Source: Pseudomonadota bacterium
GTDB taxonomy: Bacteria > Pseudomonadota > Gammaproteobacteria > Burkholderiales > Burkholderiaceae_C
DNA: 57,925 nt
Direction of reading: 5' to 3'
NCBI GenBank assembly: GCA_023415035.1
Contig: JAEZLX010000130.1
Span: forward strand, 1-57,925
Shown here in pieces: positions 22,830 through 31,443 of this stretch. The stretch's first letter is position 1. Each line of letters begins with the position of its first letter. The notes under the pieces were generated by a model. That model saw only the letters and a program-made list of their open reading frames with translations, was not told the origin of the DNA and did no database searches. The translations under genes and the position numbers were made by a program.

Positions 22830-23279
22830 CGGTCGAATGCGGACCAGGAGGATGACGCACGAGCGGTTCCGGAAGAGGTGGCCGAACGGCGCCGCCGCGT
22901 GCGCGATGCGGTGGAGGCCGCGCTGTCGGATGTCATCCTGCTGGGCACCGAAGAGCAGGTGCGGCTGGCCGCACAGGCAGCGCAAGACATGGTGGCCGGG
23001 CGAGTGGTGCACACCGCCGTGCTGGTGGCGTCGTTGCGGCGCTATGTGCGAGACGCGCTGGACCTGGAGCCGATCCCGGCCGATGTCAATGTCCCGAACC
23101 AGGGGCCGCTGCGCGTGCAGGGAGGCCAGGCTGGGCGGGGTCGGGGTTCGGAAGCGGGCGGCGGGCGTGGAGGCGCCGGAGGCGGTGGCGGAGCGGGCAC
23201 GGGGGCTGGTGCCGGCATGGCCGGTCGGTCCGACGGCCCTGTGGCGCAAGAATCGGGTATGGATGCCGGCCCCCGCTGA
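22830..23279 (+). pseudogene. C-terminal remainder of the amber-split gene
   Basis: In frame with 22590-22826 and directly after the TAG, this stretch encodes about 149 residues: a charged linker (RSNADQEDDARAVPEEVAE), an amphipathic helical segment (VRDAVEAALSDVILLGTEEQ, then VRLAAQAAQDMVAGRVVHTA and RRYVRDALDLEPIP) and a Gly/Arg/Ala-rich tail ending SGMDAGPR. Codon use and amino acid composition stay protein-like right across the stop. No convincing independent start exists: the GTG at 22878 has GGAAGAG only one base in front of it. It is expressed only by amber readthrough or suppression, or the TAG is a recent mutation or a sequencing error. Confidence 0.55.
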
Positions 23280-23329
23280 ATCCCCGTGCCCGAAAGTCCG
23301 AGTGCCACAGGGCCGATCGGGGTAAGGCG

Positions 23330-23335
23330 GATAAT
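23330..23335 (+). promoter_or_regulatory. Candidate -10 element for rmuC (leaderless start)
   Basis: GATAAT ends eight bases before the rmuC ATG at 23344, with no Shine-Dalgarno in between; the same arrangement is seen at parE and uvrC. Confidence 0.45.
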
Positions 23336-23343
23336 CCCGTTCC

Positions 23344-24867
23344 ATGATCGATGCATGGATCCTCTGGGGCGCGCTGGCGCTGTTGCTGCTGAACCTGGTG
23401 CTTCTGACCGCGCTGTTGTTGCGCCGTCCACCGGTCGACGACGAGGATGTTGACCGTCTGCAGTCGATCATGCAGGCGGTGCAGGGTCAGACGCAGCAGA
23501 CCATGCAGCGCATCGAGCATGTCGAAGGCGAGCTGCGGCGCGAAATCGGCGATAACGCCCGCAGTGGCCGCCAGGAGATGCAGCAGACGCTGACCACGTT
23601 CCAGGAAACGATTTCGCGGCAGGGCGCGGAAACCACCCGTACGCAAAATGCGCAGCTTGACGCCCTCGCGCAGCAGCTTTTGCAGTTGCGTGGCACGCTG
23701 GGCGACACGCTCACCCACCAGTTGCAGGCCATCAGCCTCGGGATGAGCCAGCAGGCCGCCGAAGCCACACGCACGCAAAATGCGCAGATTGACGCGTTTG
23801 CCCAGCAACTGGCGCACTTGCGCTCAAGCCTGTCCGAAACCCTGACGCAGCAGTTGGCCCAGCTGAGCGAGGTCAACGCCCGTCGCGTGGCCGAAATGCG
23901 CGCCACGCTGGAGCAGCAACTGACACAACTGCAACAGGGCAACGCCGCCAAGCTCGACGAAATGCGCGCCACGGTGGACGAGAAGCTGCACGCGACGCTG
24001 GAGCACCGCCTGGGTGAGAGTTTCAAACAGGTGGCCGAGCGCCTGGAGCAGGTGCACAAGGGCCTGGGCGAAATGCAGACGCTGGCGCAGGGGGTGGGCG
24101 ATCTCAAGCACCTGCTGAGCAACGTCAAGACGCGCGGCATGTTCGGTGAGGCGCAACTGGGGGCGTTGCTGGAGCAGGTGTTCGCGCCCGACCAGTACGC
24201 CGCGCAGGTGGCCACGCGCCCGGGCAGCCGGAACGTGGTGGATTTCGCCATCCGCCTGCCGGGGCGTGGCAGCGAGGGTGCCCCGTGCTGGCTGCCCATC
24301 GACGCCAAGTTCCCCAACGAGGATTACGAGCGCCTGCTCGATGCCCAGCAGCGTGCCGATGCCGAAGGCGCCGAGCTGGCGGCGCGGGCGCTGGAGCAGC
24401 GCATCCGGCTGGAAGCCCGCTCGATTGCAGAGAAATACCTGGAGCCGCCTCACACGACGGACTTCGCGATCCTGTTCCTGCCCAGCGAGGGTCTCTATGC
24501 CGAGGTGCTGCGCCGTCCGGGCCTGATGGAGTCCCTGCAGCGCGGGTGCCGTGTCACGCTGGCCGGCCCGACAACGCTGATGGCCATGCTCAATTCCTTG
24601 CAGATGGGTTTCCGCACGCTGGCGCTGGAAAAGCGCAGCAGCGAGGTCTGGCAGGTACTGGGTGCGGTCAAGACCGAGTTTGGCAAGTTCGGTGACGTGC
24701 TGTCCAGGGTGAAGAATCAGACGCAGACCGTGCTCAACACGCTGGACGCGGCCGAGGTGCGAAGCCGTGCCATGGGGCGCGTGCTCAAATCGGTGGAGGC
24801 GCTGCCCCAGGACCAGGCTCAAGCCCTGCTGCCCCCGGACTCCCCGGATTTGTCGTCCGCACCTTGA
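23344..24867 (+). CDS. rmuC: DNA recombination protein RmuC
   Basis: RmuC proteins limit recombination at inverted repeats and contain a restriction-endonuclease-like core. The 507-residue protein has an N-terminal membrane helix (about residues 5-26), a long Gln-rich coiled coil to about residue 240, and the RmuC domain from about 245 (LKHLLSNVKTRGMFGEAQLG) with LPIDAKFPNEDYERLL as the nuclease-like core, then FLPSEGLYAEVLRRPGL. Within the coiled coil a 44-residue unit is repeated in tandem (about 98-141 and 142-185), each beginning TRTQNAQ[LI]DA; at DNA level a 15-base core recurs exactly 132 bases apart (23641 and 23773). The stop overlaps the TTG start of the next gene. Confidence 0.94.
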   Translation: MIDAWILWGALALLLLNLVLLTALLLRRPPVDDEDVDRLQSIMQAVQGQTQQTMQRIEHVEGELRREIGDNARSGRQEMQQTLTTFQETISRQGAETTRTQNAQLDALAQQLLQLRGTLGDTLTHQLQAISLGMSQQAAEATRTQNAQIDAFAQQLAHLRSSLSETLTQQLAQLSEVNARRVAEMRATLEQQLTQLQQGNAAKLDEMRATVDEKLHATLEHRLGESFKQVAERLEQVHKGLGEMQTLAQGVGDLKHLLSNVKTRGMFGEAQLGALLEQVFAPDQYAAQVATRPGSRNVVDFAIRLPGRGSEGAPCWLPIDAKFPNEDYERLLDAQQRADAEGAELAARALEQRIRLEARSIAEKYLEPPHTTDFAILFLPSEGLYAEVLRRPGLMESLQRGCRVTLAGPTTLMAMLNSLQMGFRTLALEKRSSEVWQVLGAVKTEFGKFGDVLSRVKNQTQTVLNTLDAAEVRSRAMGRVLKSVEALPQDQAQALLPPDSPDLSSAP

Positions 24868-26063
24868 ACAAACCGCTGCTCCTGTCGCTGTTGCGCCTGA
24901 TCGGTGCGCAGATCTGCGTGCATGCCTGCATGACGGGCATCCGCATGGCCGCACCGCTGATGGCGCTGCGTGCTGGCTACAGCGCCGCGGCGGTGGGGCT
25001 GCTGCTCGCGCTGTTTGCGCTGTCGCAGGTGTTTCTGGCACTGCCGGCGGGCCGCTATGCCGAGCGGCATGGCCTGCACCGGTCGATGCGGGTTGCGGCC
25101 ATGATCGCGACCCCCGGTGCGCTGCTCGCGGTGGCCTGGCCCACGTTCGGGGTGCTGTGCGTCACCGCGCTGACCTGCGGCGCCGCCACGTGTCTGGCGA
25201 TGATCACGTTGCAGCGCCATGTGGGGCTGATGGCCAATGGCCCGTCCGAGCTGCGCCAGGTGTTCAGCTGGCTTGCGCTGGGCCCGTCGGTGTCCAACTT
25301 TCTGGGGCCGTTGCTGGCCGGCATGCTGATCGATGCTTCGGGGTTTCGTGCGGCCTACCTGCTGATGGCGCTGCTGCCGCCACTGGCGCTGTGGTGGATC
25401 CGCCGTGTGGTCGAGCTACCCGGACACGATCAGCCGGCGGGCTCGCGCCGCCGCTCCTCCTGGGATCTGCTGCGCGACAAGGGCTTTCGTGACCTGATGC
25501 TGGTCAACTGGCTGCTTTCATCCTGCTGGGACGTGCATACCTTCCTGGTGCCGGTGATCGGCCACGAGCGAGATCTGTCGGCCACCATGATCGGGACCAT
25601 CCTGGGGGCCTTCGCGCTGGCGGCGACGGCCATCCGCTTGCTGATGCCGTGGATCGCGGCACGCCTGCGCGAGGCCAAGGTGATCAGCGTGGCCATGGTC
25701 GCGACCGCGGTGCTGTTCGGCCTGTATCCGCTGGCGCACACCCCATGGACCATGGGAGTGCTGTCGGTGCTGCTGGGTTTGGCGCTGGGATCGGTGCAAC
25801 CCATGGTCATGAGCACCCTGCACCAGATCACGCCCAGGGAGCGACATGGCGAGGCCCTGGGTTTGCGTTCGATGGCGATCAACGGCTCCAGCGTGGCGAT
25901 GCCCTTGCTGTTCGGATCAGTGGGGGCGGTGGTCGGCGTGGGGGCCGTGTTCTGGTGCGTCGGCGCGGTCGTGGGGCTGGGTACACGGCTGGCCTGGGGG
26001 CTGCCTCATGTGGTGTCCGAACCCGCCAGGGTCAATGCACCGCCGCAAGACGGTGCCGTCTGA
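24864..26063 (+). CDS. MFS transporter, drug-efflux-like
   Basis: The 399-residue protein has about 12 membrane segments; LPAGRYAERHGLHRSMRV after helix 2 is the MFS loop 2-3 signature. It probably exports a small molecule, but no substrate can be named. The best start is the TTG at 24864-24866, which overlaps the rmuC stop (TTGA), giving MNKPLLLSLLRLIGAQICVH; there is no closer ATG that keeps the first helix. The overlap implies translational coupling to rmuC. Its last 32 bases overlap the 3' end of the convergent TetR-family gene. Confidence 0.85.
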   Translation: MNKPLLLSLLRLIGAQICVHACMTGIRMAAPLMALRAGYSAAAVGLLLALFALSQVFLALPAGRYAERHGLHRSMRVAAMIATPGALLAVAWPTFGVLCVTALTCGAATCLAMITLQRHVGLMANGPSELRQVFSWLALGPSVSNFLGPLLAGMLIDASGFRAAYLLMALLPPLALWWIRRVVELPGHDQPAGSRRRSSWDLLRDKGFRDLMLVNWLLSSCWDVHTFLVPVIGHERDLSATMIGTILGAFALAATAIRLLMPWIAARLREAKVISVAMVATAVLFGLYPLAHTPWTMGVLSVLLGLALGSVQPMVMSTLHQITPRERHGEALGLRSMAINGSSVAMPLLFGSVGAVVGVGAVFWCVGAVVGLGTRLAWGLPHVVSEPARVNAPPQDGAV

Positions 26064-26787
26064 CGGGCACAGGCAGGGCTCCGATGGGCGGGCCGCCCAG
26101 TACCGGGCTGGGTGGCGGTGGTGGTACCGGCGAGGGCAGCATGGGGCGGGATGTCAGCTGGAAGCCCAGACCCAGCAGGTAGGTGTCCATCGCGTCCAGA
26201 CCGGTGGCAACGAGGTCGAATCCGGTCGGGTCGAGCAGCCAGTTCTGAATCAGACCATCGATCATCACATGAAGGCCCAAGGCGGCTGCCAGCGGGCCAA
26301 CGGGCAGGCGATGGCCGTCCTGGCGCTGCGAGGCAACTTCGAGGGCGCGTTCCGTGAGGCGGACGTATTCGTTGCGGATGCGCAAATGGCGCTCACGCAC
26401 GGCAGCCATCTCGTTGTTGTATTCGACTTGGTGCGTGGCCACCTCGAACACGCGGCGGGTCTGCTCGTCCGTGGCGACGCGGTGCAGCACGATCAGCGTG
26501 TTCTGCCGCATGTCCTGCAGTGGGTCGCGCGCGGGCTCTTGCCCTGACTGTGAACTGATGCGCGCGAGCATTTCCTCCAGCGGCAGCGTCACGCGGTCCA
26601 TCATCGCGTTGAACAGGTCGGCCTTGTCCCTGAAGTGCCAGTAGATGGCGCCGCGCGTGGTGCCGGCGGCCACGGCAATGTCGTTGAGTGACGTGTTGGA
26701 AACCCCCTTGGACTGGAACAGGGCTTCCGCAGCGTCCAGAAGCTTGTGCCGGGTTGCCTCGGCATCGGCTTTGGTGCGTCGTACCAC
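26032..26787 (-). CDS. TetR/AcrR-family transcriptional repressor of the adjacent RND pump
   Basis: This is a local repressor of the divergent RND efflux operon, of the AcrR/TtgR/SmeT type. The DNA-binding helix-turn-helix is VSNTSLNDIAVAAGTTRGAI (residues 29-48), followed by YWHFRDKADLF, very close to E. coli AcrR. The ligand domain follows to about residue 208. The protein is 251 residues because of a Pro-rich C-terminal tail (SPVPPPPPSPVLGGPPIG) of about 40 residues beyond the usual end, part of which overlaps the convergent MFS gene. The start is GTG (26785-26787) with GGAGG at 26800-26796 eight bases away. The 24-bp AcrR-like operator at 26835-26858 lies between it and the pump operon, so it should repress both itself and the pump. 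Confidence 0.9.
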   Translation of the reverse strand: MVRRTKADAEATRHKLLDAAEALFQSKGVSNTSLNDIAVAAGTTRGAIYWHFRDKADLFNAMMDRVTLPLEEMLARISSQSGQEPARDPLQDMRQNTLIVLHRVATDEQTRRVFEVATHQVEYNNEMAAVRERHLRIRNEYVRLTERALEVASQRQDGHRLPVGPLAAALGLHVMIDGLIQNWLLDPTGFDLVATGLDAMDTYLLGLGFQLTSRPMLPSPVPPPPPSPVLGGPPIGALPVPVRRHRLAAVH

Positions 26788-26834
26788 GGCGTTAACCTCC
26801 TGCGTTCGTCATGGTGGGATCATGGGTTTGAATA

Positions 26835-26858
26835 TACATACATTCGTGTATGTATGTA
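26835..26858. promoter_or_regulatory. AcrR-type operator between the repressor and RND efflux genes
   Basis: A 24-bp near-palindrome with arms TACATACATT and TATGTATGTA around CGTG. As I recall the E. coli acrAB operator, it matches at 22 of 24 positions. It overlaps a TATATT -10 for the repressor gene (minus strand, 26836-26831) and runs into a TACAAT -10 for the pump operon (26857-26862), so occupancy would block both promoters. Confidence 0.85.
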
Positions 26859-26976
26859 CAATTCGACCCTTTATCGCAGTCGATTGATGGGACATCCCGG
26901 ACGGCCCCGGGGCTGGCCGTGGATGCCCTGTTTCCGTTTTCACTGTCTCCCTCGTCAACGTATTCGAAGGACCGCC

Positions 26977-28263
26977 ATGCCCAGCGCCCAACGCCAGAGA
27001 ATCCACAATCACGCCCGTCCCGCCGGCCAAGGCGAATCGTTCGTCAGAGGGTGGCGCCCCCTGGCGCTGCTGCCCATCGTTGCCGTGCTGATGGCGTGTG
27101 GCAAGTCCGATGCGCCGCAGGCGGCCGCGGCCCCGGGTGGCGGGATGCCGGCACCCGAGGTCGGCGTGGTGGTGGCCACGCCGGGCGAGGTGGGCCTGAG
27201 GACCGAGCTGCCGGGCCGTCTGGAAGCCTCGCGCGTGGCGCAGGTGCGGGCACGTGCGGCAGGCATTCTCATGCAGCGGCAGTTCAAGGAAGGCAGCGAC
27301 GTGAAGGCCGGCCAGCTGCTGTTCCGCATCGATCCGGGTCCGTACGAGGCATCCTTGCAGTCGGCGCGCGCGACCCTGGCGCGGGCCGAGGCCAACCTGG
27401 TCCAGGCCAAGTCGCTGGCCGACCGCTACCAGCCGCTGGTGGCCGAGAACGCGGTGAGTCAGCAGGATTACGCCAACGCGGTGTCGGCGCAGAAGATGGC
27501 CGAGGCCGAAGTGGCTGCCGCCAAGGCGGCCGTGCAGACCGCCACCATCAACCTGGGCTATGCGAACGTGACAGCGCCCATCTCCGGCCGCATCGGTCGC
27601 GCCCTGGTGACCGAGGGCGCGCTGGTGGGGCAGGGCGAGGCCACGCCGCTGGCCGTGATCCAGCAGATCGATCCGCTGTACGTGAACTTCACCCAGCCGG
27701 CTTCCGAGGCCCTGCGCCTGCGCCGCGCCATGGAGACCGGCCAGCTCAAGGCGGCCGGCGCCGGTGCCGCCGAGGTGAGCGTGTTGCTGGAAGATGGCAC
27801 CGAATACAAGCACAAGGGCAAGCTGCTGTTCACCGACCTGACGGTGGATGCCAGCACCGGCCAGGTGACCCTGCGCGCCGAAGTGCCGAACCCGCAAGGC
27901 GACCTGCTGCCTGGCCTGTACGTGCGCGTGCAGATGGAGCAGGCCACCGTGCACAACGCCATCACCGTGCCGCAGCAGGCCGTCACGCGCACCGATGCGG
28001 GTGACACGCTGACCGTGGTCGATGCCGAAGGCAAGCTGAGCACGCGCAACGTGAAGGTCGTGGCCGGCAAGGACAACCAGTGGATCGTCACCGAAGGCCT
28101 GAAAGAAGGCGAGCAGGTCATGGTCGACGGCTTCCAGAAGCTGCAGATGCTGCCACCGGGCACGCCCGTGAAGGCCGTGCCCTGGACGCCCGCGGGCAGT
28201 GCGGCTCCCGCTGCCGCGGCACCCGCCGAAAGCCAGCCGGCCGGCGCCGGGGCCCAGCAATAA
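26977..28263 (+). CDS. RND efflux periplasmic adaptor (membrane fusion lipoprotein, AcrA/MexA family)
   Basis: This links the inner-membrane pump to the outer-membrane channel of a tripartite multidrug efflux system. The 428-residue product has a lipoprotein signal with lipobox LMAC (lipidated Cys41), the lipoyl half-motifs ELPGRLEASRVAQVRARAAG and YANVTAPISGRIGRALVTEG on either side of the alpha hairpin (about residues 130-190, with RADRYQ-like ADRYQPLVAENAVSQQDY), then the beta-barrel and membrane-proximal domains, and an Ala/Pro-rich tail. The ATG at 26977 has AAGGA at 26967-26971. It is the first gene of a three-gene operon under the AcrR-like operator, and the pump gene follows after 27 bases. 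Confidence 0.94.
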   Translation: MPSAQRQRIHNHARPAGQGESFVRGWRPLALLPIVAVLMACGKSDAPQAAAAPGGGMPAPEVGVVVATPGEVGLRTELPGRLEASRVAQVRARAAGILMQRQFKEGSDVKAGQLLFRIDPGPYEASLQSARATLARAEANLVQAKSLADRYQPLVAENAVSQQDYANAVSAQKMAEAEVAAAKAAVQTATINLGYANVTAPISGRIGRALVTEGALVGQGEATPLAVIQQIDPLYVNFTQPASEALRLRRAMETGQLKAAGAGAAEVSVLLEDGTEYKHKGKLLFTDLTVDASTGQVTLRAEVPNPQGDLLPGLYVRVQMEQATVHNAITVPQQAVTRTDAGDTLTVVDAEGKLSTRNVKVVAGKDNQWIVTEGLKEGEQVMVDGFQKLQMLPPGTPVKAVPWTPAGSAAPAAAAPAESQPAGAGAQQ

Positions 28264-28290
28264 GCCCACAGAACACCAAAAAGAGCAGAT

Positions 28291-31200
28291 ATGGCCAAGT
28301 TCTTCATCGAACGCCCGATCTTCGCCTGGGTGATCGCGCTGTTCATTGCCGTGTTGGGCCTCACGTCCATCACACAGCTACCCATCGCACAGTACCCACC
28401 GGTGGCGCCGCCCGCCGTGGTCATCAGCGCCGCCTATCCCGGCGCATCCGCGCAGACGCTGGAGGACAGCGTGCTGTCGGTCATCGAGCGCGAGATGAAC
28501 GGCGCGCCCGGCCTTGCCTACATGGAATCGGTGGCGCAGGCCGATGGCTCGGGCTCCATCACCGTGACCTTCGAGCCCGGCACCGACATCGACATGGCGC
28601 AGGTGGACGTGCAGAACCGCCTCTCGCGCGCCACGCCGCGCCTGCCGGCCGCGGTGACGCAGCAGGGCGTGCGGGTGGACAAGTCGCGCAGCAACTTCCT
28701 GCTGTTCGCGATGCTGTCCTCGGAAAACCCCGACTTCGACATCGTGCAGCTGGGTGACTACGTTGCCCGGAACGTCCAGCCCGAACTGCAGCGCATCAAG
28801 GGCATCGGCCAGGTGCAGCTGTTCGGCAGCGAGACCTCGATGCGCGTGTGGGTCGATCCGGCCAAGCTCGAAGGCTACCGCCTCTCTTCTGCCGACGTGG
28901 TGGCCGCCATCCGCGCGCAGAACGCGCAGGTGGCCTCGGGTGTGATCGGTGACCTGCCCAACATCCCGGGCCAGAGCATCGCGGCGACGGTGACGGTCAA
29001 GGGCCAGCTCTCGAGCGTGGACCAGTTCTCCAACATCGTGCTCCGTTCCAACGAGGACGGCTCCACCGTCCGCCTCAGGGACGTCGCGCGGGTCGAACTG
29101 GGGGGCCAGAGCTATGCCACGTCGGCGCGCCTGAACGGCGTTCCCGCGGTCGGCATGGGCGTGCAGCTGTCTTCCACCGGCAACGCCATGGAATCGGCCA
29201 AGCTCATCCGCGAGAAGATGGACGAGCTGGCGCGCTACTTTCCCAAGGGCGTGAAGTGGAACATCCCCTACGACAGCTCGCGCTTCGTCGACATCTCCAT
29301 CACGCAAGTGACGCAGACGCTGTTCGAGGCCGTGGTGCTGGTGTTCCTGGTGATGTTCCTGTTCCTGCAGAACTGGCGCTACACCATCATCCCGACGCTG
29401 GTGGTGCCGATCGCGCTGCTGGGCACTTTCGCCACGCTGATGGCACTGGGCTTCTCGATCAACGTGCTGACCATGTTCGGCATGGTGCTGGTGATCGGTA
29501 TCGTGGTGGACGACGCCATCGTGGTGGTGGAAAACGTCGAGCGCATCATGAGCGAGGAGGGGCTGCCGCCCTTCGAGGCCACCCGCAAGGCCATGAGCCA
29601 GATCTCCGGCGCCATCGTGGGTGTGACCGTGGTGCTGGTCTCGGTGTTCGTGCCGCTGGCCTTCTTCGCGGGTTCGACCGGCAACATCTACCGCCAGTTC
29701 TCGGTGGTGATGGTGGCCTCGATCGGCTTCTCGGCCTTCATGGCGCTGTCGCTCACGCCCGCGCTGTGCGCCACGTTGCTCAAGCCGGTGGAGAAGGGCC
29801 ACCATGTCGAGAAAAAAGGCTTCTTCGGCTGGTTCAACCGCTCCTTCAAGCGCACGGCCCAAGGCTACGAGAGCATCGTGGCGCGGGTGCTCCAGCGTGC
29901 CGCGCGTTACCTGATCATCTATGTGGCCATCATCGGCGCCGTGGCGCTGATGTACCAGCGCCTGCCGACGTCGTTCCTGCCGCAGGAGGACCAAGGCACG
30001 GTGCTCGTCAACGTGCAGCTGCCCCCGGGCGCCACGCAGGAGCGCACGCTGGACGTGATGAAGCAGGTCGAGCAGTACATGCTGGGCCAGCCCGAGGTCT
30101 CGAGCATGGTCAGCGTGCTTGGCTTCAGCTTCTCGGGCCAGGGCCAGAACGCCGGTATCGGTTTCGTGACACTCAAGGACTGGCATGAGCGCACCGCACC
30201 GGGCTCTGATGCCACCTCGGTGGCTGGCAAGGCCTTCGGCGCCCTCTCCGGCATCCGCGACGCGTTCATCTTCCCGCTGAACCCGCCGCCGATCCCCGAA
30301 CTGGGCGCTTCGATGGGCTTCCAGTTCCGCCTGCAGGACCGCGGTGGCCGTGGCCATGATGCCCTGGTGGCCGCGCGCAACCAGCTGCTGGGCATGGCGA
30401 TGCAAAGCCCCATGCTGGCGCAGGTGCGCCCGAGCGGTCTGGAGGATGCCCCGCAGCTGCAGATCGACATCGACCGCGACAAGGCGCAGGCCCTGGGTGT
30501 CGGCTTCGACGCGATCAACAGCAGCCTGTCCACCGCGCTGGGCTCGGCCTATGTGAACGATTTCCCCAACCGCGGCCGCCTGCAGCGTGTGGTGGTTCAG
30601 GCCGATGCGCCCGCGCGCATGCAGCCGGAAGACCTGCTGCGCCTGACGGCGCCCAACAGGCAAGGCCAGCCGGTGCCGCTGTCCGCCTTCGCGACCACGC
30701 GCTGGGTCAAGGGCGCGCAGCAGACCGTGCGCTACAACGGCTATCCGTCCATGCGTATCGAAGGGGCACCGGCCCCGGGTTACAGCACGGGTGACGCGAT
30801 GGCCGAGATGGAGCGTCTGGCCGCCCGCCTGCCCGAGGGCTTCGGCTTCGAGTGGACGGGGCAGTCGCGCGAGGAAAAGCTGGCCGGTTCGCAGGCGCTC
30901 ATCGTGTACGCGTTTGCCATCCTGGCGGTGTTCCTCTGCCTGGCAGCGCTGTATGAGAGCTGGTCGATTCCGCTGGCGGTGATTCTGGTGGTGCCCTGCG
31001 GCGTGCTCGGGGTGCTGCTGGCGACCCTGCTGCGGCAGTACTCGAACGACGTGTACTTCCAGGTGGGCCTGATCACGATCATCGGCCTGTCGGCGAAGAA
31101 CGCCATCCTGATCATCGAGTTCGCCAAGGACCTGCAGGCACAGGGCAAGAGCGTGATCGAGGCGGCGCTGGGCGCGGCACACATGCGTTTCCGCCCGATC

Positions 31201-31443
31201 GTCATGACCTCCATGGCGTTCACGCTGGGCGTGCTGCCGCTGGCGATTGCGTCGGGCGCAGGCTCGGCCAGCCAGCGTGCCATCGGCACCGGCGTGATCG
31301 GCGGCATGATCACCGGCACGATCCTGGCCATCGTGTTCGTGCCGATCTTCTTTGTCGTGGTGCGCTCGATTTTCAAGGGCAGCAAGCGGCAGCAGCAGTT
31401 CGCTGCCGAACATACCCATCTCGGAGCCAAGATCGATGAGTGA
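28291..31443 (+). CDS. RND multidrug efflux pump, HAE1 family (AcrB/MexB-like)
   Basis: This 1050-residue inner-membrane trimer uses the proton gradient to expel hydrophobic and amphiphilic compounds. It opens with MAKFFIERPIFAWVIALFI and has the proton-relay aspartates D407 and D408 in GIVVDDAIVVVENVER, at the same numbers as in E. coli AcrB, plus the relay lysine in LSAKNAILIIEFAKDL (helix 10). GNAMESAKLIREKMDEL and FLPQEDQGTV are typical HAE1 segments. Two large periplasmic loops (about residues 30-340 and 565-870) form the porter domain. The outer-membrane channel gene starts inside the last eight bases of this gene. Confidence 0.96.
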   Translation: MAKFFIERPIFAWVIALFIAVLGLTSITQLPIAQYPPVAPPAVVISAAYPGASAQTLEDSVLSVIEREMNGAPGLAYMESVAQADGSGSITVTFEPGTDIDMAQVDVQNRLSRATPRLPAAVTQQGVRVDKSRSNFLLFAMLSSENPDFDIVQLGDYVARNVQPELQRIKGIGQVQLFGSETSMRVWVDPAKLEGYRLSSADVVAAIRAQNAQVASGVIGDLPNIPGQSIAATVTVKGQLSSVDQFSNIVLRSNEDGSTVRLRDVARVELGGQSYATSARLNGVPAVGMGVQLSSTGNAMESAKLIREKMDELARYFPKGVKWNIPYDSSRFVDISITQVTQTLFEAVVLVFLVMFLFLQNWRYTIIPTLVVPIALLGTFATLMALGFSINVLTMFGMVLVIGIVVDDAIVVVENVERIMSEEGLPPFEATRKAMSQISGAIVGVTVVLVSVFVPLAFFAGSTGNIYRQFSVVMVASIGFSAFMALSLTPALCATLLKPVEKGHHVEKKGFFGWFNRSFKRTAQGYESIVARVLQRAARYLIIYVAIIGAVALMYQRLPTSFLPQEDQGTVLVNVQLPPGATQERTLDVMKQVEQYMLGQPEVSSMVSVLGFSFSGQGQNAGIGFVTLKDWHERTAPGSDATSVAGKAFGALSGIRDAFIFPLNPPPIPELGASMGFQFRLQDRGGRGHDALVAARNQLLGMAMQSPMLAQVRPSGLEDAPQLQIDIDRDKAQALGVGFDAINSSLSTALGSAYVNDFPNRGRLQRVVVQADAPARMQPEDLLRLTAPNRQGQPVPLSAFATTRWVKGAQQTVRYNGYPSMRIEGAPAPGYSTGDAMAEMERLAARLPEGFGFEWTGQSREEKLAGSQALIVYAFAILAVFLCLAALYESWSIPLAVILVVPCGVLGVLLATLLRQYSNDVYFQVGLITIIGLSAKNAILIIEFAKDLQAQGKSVIEAALGAAHMRFRPIVMTSMAFTLGVLPLAIASGAGSASQRAIGTGVIGGMITGTILAIVFVPIFFVVVRSIFKGSKRQQQFAAEHTHLGAKIDE

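Noticed and set aside
22801..23325. A 174-codon frame starting within the amber-split gene
   Set aside because: It is Arg/Ser/Trp-rich and runs in a different frame from the credible helical and Gly-rich sequence; it extends into the rmuC promoter.
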